From: an uncultured Candidatus Melainabacteria bacterium
Lineage (GTDB): Bacteria; Cyanobacteriota; Vampirovibrionia; Gastranaerophilales; Gastranaerophilaceae
Reading direction: 5' to 3'
NCBI GenBank assembly: GCA_934717895.1
Contig: CAKUZO010000057.1
Span: 1 to 11,205, forward strand
Length of the DNA: 11,205 nucleotides
In this document: in pieces, positions 7,301 to 11,205 of the stretch
Numbering within the stretch: the stretch's first letter is position 1
Layout: each line of letters starts with the position of its first letter
Program-made: the position numbers and the translations under genes
Notes under the pieces: model-generated
Told to the model about the DNA's origin: nothing
The model's input: only the letters and a program-made list of their open reading frames with translations
The model's database searches: none

Positions 7301-8413
7301 TTATAAATCCTTAGACTTGTAAAATGCAATTATTGCGCAAAGAAATGCAAATGGAGGGAAAATTGCTGTAACTAACGGCGGTAATACCCCCTTTTCTGCC
7401 AACAAATCAAAAAACGGCAGAGTGATATAATATAAAAATATACTTCCGATTGCAATTGTAAATCCGACTAATCTTTGTTCTCTCGGCTTGCTAAAACCTA
7501 ACAATGCACCCATAATCGCCAATAGTACACAAACAAACGGGTGGAAAAATCTTTGCAAGTATTTGTTCAGCATATACCTGTATTCTTCATCAAGTCCTTC
7601 TTTTTTCAAAAGTTTTATGTAATTGTGTAAATCGTGATTGTTAATTTCTCGTTCTTTTTTTACAGAATAAGTCATTAGTGTAAATGCATTTTGCGCAGAT
7701 TCACCTTGTAAAATATCCATTTCCGGAATTTTATTTATATCAATATAAATTCCGTCATTAGATAGTTCATATTGAGTGATATCGTAGAGTCGCCAGTAAT
7801 TGTTGAAATTTTTACCCGTTTTTGCATAATAAATATCTTGTAATTGATGCACGTCAGTGTATTGCTTTTTAGAGAAATCTAAAACAATTACGTTATACAT
7901 TGTATCTTTTGAGAACTTTGAAACAACAACAGCTTTTGTCGGAATTTCTTCTTTATCTTTTTGAGTGTAAATATATTGAGTAGATATATATCCACCTTTT
8001 AAAGCTCCTGCTTTGTTTACAGAATATGGAATAAGCTTATCACCTGTAACGAAGCAAAGCCAAGTTACAATTAAGCTTAAAACCAACACAGGTGCAATAA
8101 TTCGCTGAAAAGACAATCCAACGGCTCTAAAAATTGTTAATTCAGAATCTTTACTGAGTTTGTCAAAAGTAAAAAGACTTCCTAACAACAAACCTACCGG
8201 AAAAGCTTTTCCTAAGATTTTAGGTAACTCGTATAAAATTACAAGAATTGCTGTTTTTACGCCATAATCACCTGAAAGCGTCTTTTTGATTGTGTTTAAA
8301 AGCATTTCAGGCGCAATCCAAACAACCGTGAACAACAAAATTGCCACGAATGTCGCCATCATTACCTGTGAAAAAATATATTTGTCATAGATTGTTATTT
8401 TAGGAAATTTCAT
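7301..8413 (-). CDS. LptF/LptG family lipopolysaccharide-export permease
   Basis: This 370-residue YjgP/YjgQ-family inner-membrane permease works with LptB to extract lipopolysaccharide toward the outer membrane. It starts with the family's DKYIFSQVMMATFVA (10-24). Membrane segments lie at about 15-35, 55-80, 103-123, 292-308, 315-336 and 343-365, giving the expected three plus three. A periplasmic beta-jellyroll-like domain (about 140-260) sits between them. The segment LSKDSELTIFRAVGLS (86-101) is the typical cytoplasmic coupling helix that contacts LptB. The ATG overlaps the lptB stop in a TAATG junction, so the two are translationally coupled. Only one permease is encoded here. It may act as a homodimer, or its partner may lie elsewhere, so I do not choose between F and G. 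Confidence 0.93.
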   Translation of the reverse strand: MKFPKITIYDKYIFSQVMMATFVAILLFTVVWIAPEMLLNTIKKTLSGDYGVKTAILVILYELPKILGKAFPVGLLLGSLFTFDKLSKDSELTIFRAVGLSFQRIIAPVLVLSLIVTWLCFVTGDKLIPYSVNKAGALKGGYISTQYIYTQKDKEEIPTKAVVVSKFSKDTMYNVIVLDFSKKQYTDVHQLQDIYYAKTGKNFNNYWRLYDITQYELSNDGIYIDINKIPEMDILQGESAQNAFTLMTYSVKKEREINNHDLHNYIKLLKKEGLDEEYRYMLNKYLQRFFHPFVCVLLAIMGALLGFSKPREQRLVGFTIAIGSIFLYYITLPFFDLLAEKGVLPPLVTAIFPPFAFLCAIIAFYKSKDL

Positions 8414-9138
8414 TATAAAGCAAAATCCTTTCCTAAGTAGAATTCTTTCGCGACCGGATCGTTTGCGACATCTACACTCCGACCTTGAATTTTGATTTTT
8501 CCGTCAAAGATTACATAAGCTCTGTCTGTGATTGATAATGTTGCCTTAGGGTTGTGGTCGGTAATCAATACTCCCAAGCCTTTTTCTTTGGAAATCTTTT
8601 TAATATTGTCTTTGATATCGCCGATTGCAATCGGATCGATACCAGCAAACGGTTCATCTAAAAGCATAAAATCAGGACTTGCAGCCAGTGCACGTGCGAT
8701 TTCAACCCTACGTCTTTCACCACCAGACAGTGAAACAGCGGCGTAAGATCTAAGTCTTAAAATTCCGAACTCTGTTAAAAGCTCTTCCAACTTGCGCTTT
8801 TTCTCATTTACTGTCAATTTGTCATTCATTTCAAGCACGAGTTTAATATTATCCTCAACAGAAAGTTTTCTAAAAATAGACGCTTCCTGTGGCAAATAGC
8901 CAATCCCTGCTCTTGCACGTTCATTCATTGGCCAACTGGAAATGTCTTGCCCGTCCAAGAAAATATGCCCTTTATTTGGTTTTACAAGTCCGACAACCAT
9001 ATAGAAAGTTGTTGTTTTTCCGGCACCATTTGGACCTAAAAGACAAACTACTTCGCCTTTATTTATATCAAAAGATACATCATTTACAACGCTTCTATCG
9101 CCATATATTTTTATTAGGTTTTTAGCTTCAATCCTCAT
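8413..9138 (-). CDS. lptB: LPS export ABC transporter ATP-binding protein LptB
   Basis: This 241-residue ABC ATPase powers lipopolysaccharide extraction by the LptB2FG transporter on the cytoplasmic face of the inner membrane. Walker A is GPNGAGKT (35-42), the Q-loop is YLPQEAS (81-87, Q84), the signature is LSGGE (137-141), Walker B is FMLLDEP (157-163, with catalytic E162), and the switch histidine is H195 in ITDHN. LptB is specified by GYLPQEASIFRKLSVEDNI, LLDEPFAGIDPIAI and the DHN stretch before the C-terminal part, as well as by the permease gene overlapping its stop. The length matches LptB (about 240). AGAGGGG about 8 nt upstream supports the ATG. The upstream gap holds candidate regulatory features. 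Confidence 0.96.
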   Translation of the reverse strand: MRIEAKNLIKIYGDRSVVNDVSFDINKGEVVCLLGPNGAGKTTTFYMVVGLVKPNKGHIFLDGQDISSWPMNERARAGIGYLPQEASIFRKLSVEDNIKLVLEMNDKLTVNEKKRKLEELLTEFGILRLRSYAAVSLSGGERRRVEIARALAASPDFMLLDEPFAGIDPIAIGDIKDNIKKISKEKGLGVLITDHNPKATLSITDRAYVIFDGKIKIQGRSVDVANDPVAKEFYLGKDFAL

Positions 9139-9390
9139 TCCATACCCCTCTTATCATGATAATATTTTACTTTAAAAAAATATCTATTGCAATTATTTCA
9201 CCACAAAAGCCTGTGATAAATATTAACATTTGTAAATATATATTATGTATATGTTATAGATATCTAATACAGTGGTATACATGAAGTATAAACCATTTTC
9301 TTTTTCTTTATTTTCTCCTACACACACTAACCTTTTACCAAATATGAGATTGGCCGTTTCTAACGGCTATTTTTATATAAAAATTAAACA
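9139..9390 (-). promoter_or_regulatory. Leader and probable promoter region upstream of lptB
   Basis: This stretch is very AT-rich, without a gene I can support. The lptB promoter should be here, since thrS upstream ends at a strong terminator. A weak candidate on the minus strand is TTGTGG, 18 bp, TATTTT in about 9177-9206; no clear consensus promoter is visible. A small hairpin (9195-9205 with 9212-9221, about 9 bp with two G-U pairs on the minus strand) would form in any longer lptB leader. Confidence 0.35.
9353..9374 (+). terminator. Palindrome with T-run: plus-strand terminator or operator
   Basis: GCCGTT (9353-9358) and AACGGC (9362-9367) form a perfect 6-bp inverted repeat with a 3-nt loop. 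On the plus strand it extends to 8 pairs, including one G-U. TTTTT (9370-9374) follows, giving the shape of a small plus-strand terminator, but no plus-strand gene upstream is convincing. The same palindrome falls between candidate -35 (TTGGCC, 9350-9355) and -10 (TATATA, 9374-9379) boxes of the downstream small RNA, so it may instead be a repressor site. Confidence 0.4.
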
Positions 9391-9456
9391 TAGATTTGAC
9401 CCGCACAACTATTCAGTCATAGTAGCGGATTACAGGCAGACTTGGTTACTCCGTTT

Positions 9457-9465
9457 ATTATATCA
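9457..9465 (-). promoter_or_regulatory. Extended -10 box on the minus strand
   Basis: Read on the minus strand the sequence is TGATATAAT, a perfect extended -10 element. No matching -35 box is present 17 bp upstream. If active it would start near 9450, run antisense to the small-RNA candidate and reach lptB with a leader of about 310 nt. Part of the match falls in the AT-rich terminal loop of the RNA fold, so chance is possible. Confidence 0.3.
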
Positions 9466-9521
9466 GGTCTGCCTGATGTTATGCGAATAGTAATCTAACT
9501 TATTTCAAAAATTATATGCAT

Positions 9522-9556
9522 AAAAATAAGGTGCAAGGTTTTTGCACCCTATTTTT
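9522..9556. terminator. Strong bidirectional intrinsic terminator after thrS
   Basis: GGTGCAA (9530-9536) and TTGCACC (9542-9548) form a perfect 7-bp stem with a 5-nt loop. Outside one mismatch the stem continues with A-rich bases at 9522-9528 against a T-rich run at 9550-9556. Either strand therefore ends in a T-tract: TATTTTTTT on plus, TTATTTTTAT on minus. It would terminate thrS on the minus strand and the candidate small RNA on the plus strand. Confidence 0.88.
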
Positions 9557-9582
9557 TTATTTAACGTTTTTGAAAACATTAA

Positions 9583-11205
9583 TTAAGCTTTAACCAATGC
9601 TTTTGCAAAAGATTCAGCGCTTCTTGATTTAATTTCATCTTCAACTTTTCCGATGAACTCATCAATTTTCATGGTACCAACTTGACCAATTCCACGAGCA
9701 CGAACTGCAACTGAATTTGCCTCAATTTCCTTATCACCGATTACACAAACGTAAGGTATTTTCTTGTCTTGTAAACTTTCTCTGATTTTGTAGTTCATAC
9801 TTTCAGATCTGTCGTCAAGAGTTACTCTGATACCTGCATTGCGCATTTGTTTGTAAACTTTTTCAGCAAAGTCAATGTGTTTTTCGTTGCTGATTGGTAC
9901 GATTGCAACCTGTGTTGGAGCAAGCCATGTTGGGAAAGCGCCTGCATAGTGTTCAATTAAGATACCATGAAAACGTTCCATTGAACCAAAGATTACACGG
10001 TGAAGCATTACAGGGGTTTTCATCTGTCCGTCTTTGTCTTGATATTTAATATCAAATCTTTCAGGCAAGTTGAAGTCAAGTTGAATTGTTGCACACTGCC
10101 AAGTTCTACCAATAGCATCTTTTACCTTGAAGTCGATTTTTGGACCATAGAAAGCGCCATCGCCTTCGTTGATGTCGTATTTCATTCCTCGTTTGTCCAT
10201 TGCTTCTTTCAAGCCGGCTTCTGCTCTGTTCCAGTTTTCGATTTCTCCAACGTAGCTTTCAGGTCTTGTCGAAAGTTCAACTTCAAAAGACATATTGAAT
10301 ATTTTCATTGTATCAGCTACAAAATCGATAATTTCGTTGATTTCATCAACTAATTGTTCCGGTGTACAGAAAATGTGTGCATCGTCTTGTGTGAAACCTT
10401 GAACACGTGTCAAACCTGATAATGCACCTGATTTTTCTTTTCTGTAAACTGTTCCGAGTTCAGCCATTCTCAATGGTAATGAACGGTAAGAGTGTCTGTT
10501 TGCTTGATAAATCAAGATGTGGAACGGACAGTTCATCGGTTTCAAGATAAATTGATCTTCATTTTCTTGATCGCTATCTTTTTGTATAAAGAACATATTT
10601 TCACGGTAGTGATCATAGTGACCTGAAATTTCCCACAATTTTGATTTTGCGATGTGAGGAGTGTTAACGATTACATAACCGCGTTTTCTGTGTTCTGTTC
10701 TCCAATAGTTTTCGATTTCTTCTCTTACTACTGCTAAGTTAGGGTGCCACAAAACAAGTCCGCCGCCCAATTCATCTCTTGTTGAGAATAAGTCAAGTTT
10801 TGCACCAAGTTTTCTGTGATCACGTTTTTCTGCTTCTTCTATGAAATGCAAGTAGTCAGCCAAATCTTCTTTTGACCAAAATGCTGTTGCATAAATTCTT
10901 TGAAGCATTTTATTTTTTGCATTCCCTCTCCAATATGCACCTGCAACTTTAAGAAGTTTGAATGCGTTAGCTTTAATATATGATGTATTTGGAAGATGTG
11001 GTCCGGCACAAAGATCGTTGAATAGAACATTTCCGTCTTTGTCTTTTGTTAAGTACAAAGTCGGATTGTCGTTTTTGTGTTCTTCCAAAAGTTCAGCTTT
11101 GTAAATTTCACCTTCTGCTTTAAATTCAGCGATTTGTTTGTCCACGTCAGGGATTACGTATTTTTCAAATGAAAGATTTTGTTTAACAATATTTTTCATT
11201 TCTTC
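9583..11205 (-). CDS. thrS: Threonine--tRNA ligase ThrS (5' end cut by the window)
   Basis: ThrS charges tRNA-Thr with threonine. At least 540 residues are visible. The reading frame stays open through the window edge (two Glu codons precede the Met at 11199), and that Met aligns inside the protein. About 100 N-terminal residues are therefore missing, including the TGS domain and the first half of the editing domain. Numbering from that Met, the rest of the editing site is seen as CAGPH (C64, H68). The class II catalytic core shows motif 2 (about 248-270: GTVYRKEKSG, LTRVQGFTQDDAH), the zinc ligands C224 (MNCPFH), H275 and H400 (VMLHRVIFGSMERF), and motif 3 in that last stretch. The anticodon-binding domain starts at about 426 (APTQVAIVPIS). 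Any T-box or leader would lie outside the window. It ends at a strong terminator. Confidence 0.97.
   Translation of the reverse strand, partial: EEMKNIVKQNLSFEKYVIPDVDKQIAEFKAEGEIYKAELLEEHKNDNPTLYLTKDKDGNVLFNDLCAGPHLPNTSYIKANAFKLLKVAGAYWRGNAKNKMLQRIYATAFWSKEDLADYLHFIEEAEKRDHRKLGAKLDLFSTRDELGGGLVLWHPNLAVVREEIENYWRTEHRKRGYVIVNTPHIAKSKLWEISGHYDHYRENMFFIQKDSDQENEDQFILKPMNCPFHILIYQANRHSYRSLPLRMAELGTVYRKEKSGALSGLTRVQGFTQDDAHIFCTPEQLVDEINEIIDFVADTMKIFNMSFEVELSTRPESYVGEIENWNRAEAGLKEAMDKRGMKYDINEGDGAFYGPKIDFKVKDAIGRTWQCATIQLDFNLPERFDIKYQDKDGQMKTPVMLHRVIFGSMERFHGILIEHYAGAFPTWLAPTQVAIVPISNEKHIDFAEKVYKQMRNAGIRVTLDDRSESMNYKIRESLQDKKIPYVCVIGDKEIEANSVAVRARGIGQVGTMKIDEFIGKVEDEIKSRSAESFAKALVKA

Larger units (their letters stand above)
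9391..9556 (+). ncRNA. Candidate structured small RNA, family not identified
   Basis: Four nested helices make one long rod on the plus strand. P1 is 9391-9396 with 9492-9497 (6 bp), P2 is 9408-9414 with 9485-9491 (7 bp), P3 is 9418-9424 with 9477-9483 (7 bp, two G-U), and P4 is 9433-9446 with 9462-9475 (14 bp, two G-U), closing a 15-nt loop. All four G-U pairs become A-C mismatches on the minus strand, so the fold favours a plus-strand transcript opposite to both neighbouring genes. A strong terminator follows at 9522-9556, giving an RNA of about 165-170 nt. A weak promoter lies upstream (TTGGCC, 18 bp, TATATA). Unpaired bases are concentrated on the 5' side (9397-9407, 9425-9432). The size resembles 6S RNA, but a large symmetric central bubble is missing. 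It does not look like tRNA, tmRNA, RNase P or SRP RNA. Confidence 0.55.

Noticed and set aside
7300..7329. Upstream ATG at 7329 for the NAGPA-type protein
   Set aside because: It would overlap the permease gene and add 10 residues before a typical signal peptide; the ATG at 7299 has a good Shine-Dalgarno site and is one base past the permease stop.
9272..9490. Plus-strand open frame of 72 codons with a GTG start between lptB and thrS
   Set aside because: No ribosome binding site, no protein-like composition, and it runs through the palindrome and the helices of the small-RNA candidate; the RNA explanation fits better.
9391..9497. T-box or riboswitch leader
   Set aside because: The favoured strand has no downstream gene; thrS is transcribed away from it and its own leader lies outside the window.
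9391..9499. Integron attC-like site (folded imperfect inverted repeat with ATCTAAC at 9493-9499)
   Set aside because: The matching GTTRRRY core box at the other end is absent, there is no integrase or cassette array, and the G-U strand bias points to RNA.
10000..10353. Plus-strand open frame of 117 codons opposite thrS
   Set aside because: It lies wholly antisense to the conserved catalytic core of thrS and has no recognisable protein features.
226..11205. No gene in the window ends in TGA (seven TAA, three TAG), raising the idea of TGA reassignment
   Set aside because: All proteins align at full length in the standard code without in-frame TGA, Trp is encoded by TGG, and low TGA use is expected in AT-rich genomes; ten genes are too few.

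Overview
The window is AT-rich, densely coded DNA from a bacterium with an outer membrane. It carries an LptB/LptFG lipopolysaccharide-export operon, a type IV pilus/type II secretion alignment module and a SigA/RpoD-type sigma factor, with Shine-Dalgarno sites before most genes and only TAA or TAG stops. This combination, together with the style of the proteins, suggests the non-photosynthetic relatives of cyanobacteria (Melainabacteria / Gastranaerophilales). That placement is an inference from gene content, not a database result.

Layout. Positions 1-225 hold a hairpin terminator and no clear gene. Positions 226-2943 are a minus-strand cluster in transcription order nadA (quinolinate synthase), rlmB (23S rRNA 2'-O-methyltransferase) and a sigma-70 factor; the sigma gene seems to have an extra promoter inside the end of rlmB. 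A 113-bp divergent gap (2944-3056) leads to two plus-strand genes: a PilM-PilN fusion with the architecture of GspL (3057-4775), and a PilO/GspM-like partner (4797-5501). These converge on a minus-strand radical SAM gene (5527-6384) that has its own well-formed promoter. From 9138 down to 6502 runs a tightly packed minus-strand operon: lptB, an LptF/LptG-family permease, and a secreted phosphodiester-glycosidase (NAGPA-like) protein. The right edge (9583-11205) is thrS, cut off at its N-terminal end by the window border.

The most interesting stretch is the 444-bp gap between lptB and thrS (9139-9582). It contains a 107-nt rod-like fold (9391-9497) made of four nested helices. The fold needs four G-U pairs that exist only in the plus-strand RNA, so it looks like a small RNA transcribed opposite to both neighbours. 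It is followed by a strong bidirectional terminator (9522-9556) shared with thrS. I could not match it to a known RNA family; its size resembles 6S RNA. A palindrome lies between its candidate promoter elements, and an extended -10 box lies on its opposite strand.

Working together: LptB and the permease would extract lipopolysaccharide from the inner membrane, with the co-transcribed periplasmic glycosidase-family protein as a possible envelope-glycan partner. The PilMN fusion and PilO would form the inner-membrane platform of a pilus or secretion machine. The remaining genes are housekeeping (NAD synthesis, ribosome modification, transcription initiation, tRNA charging).
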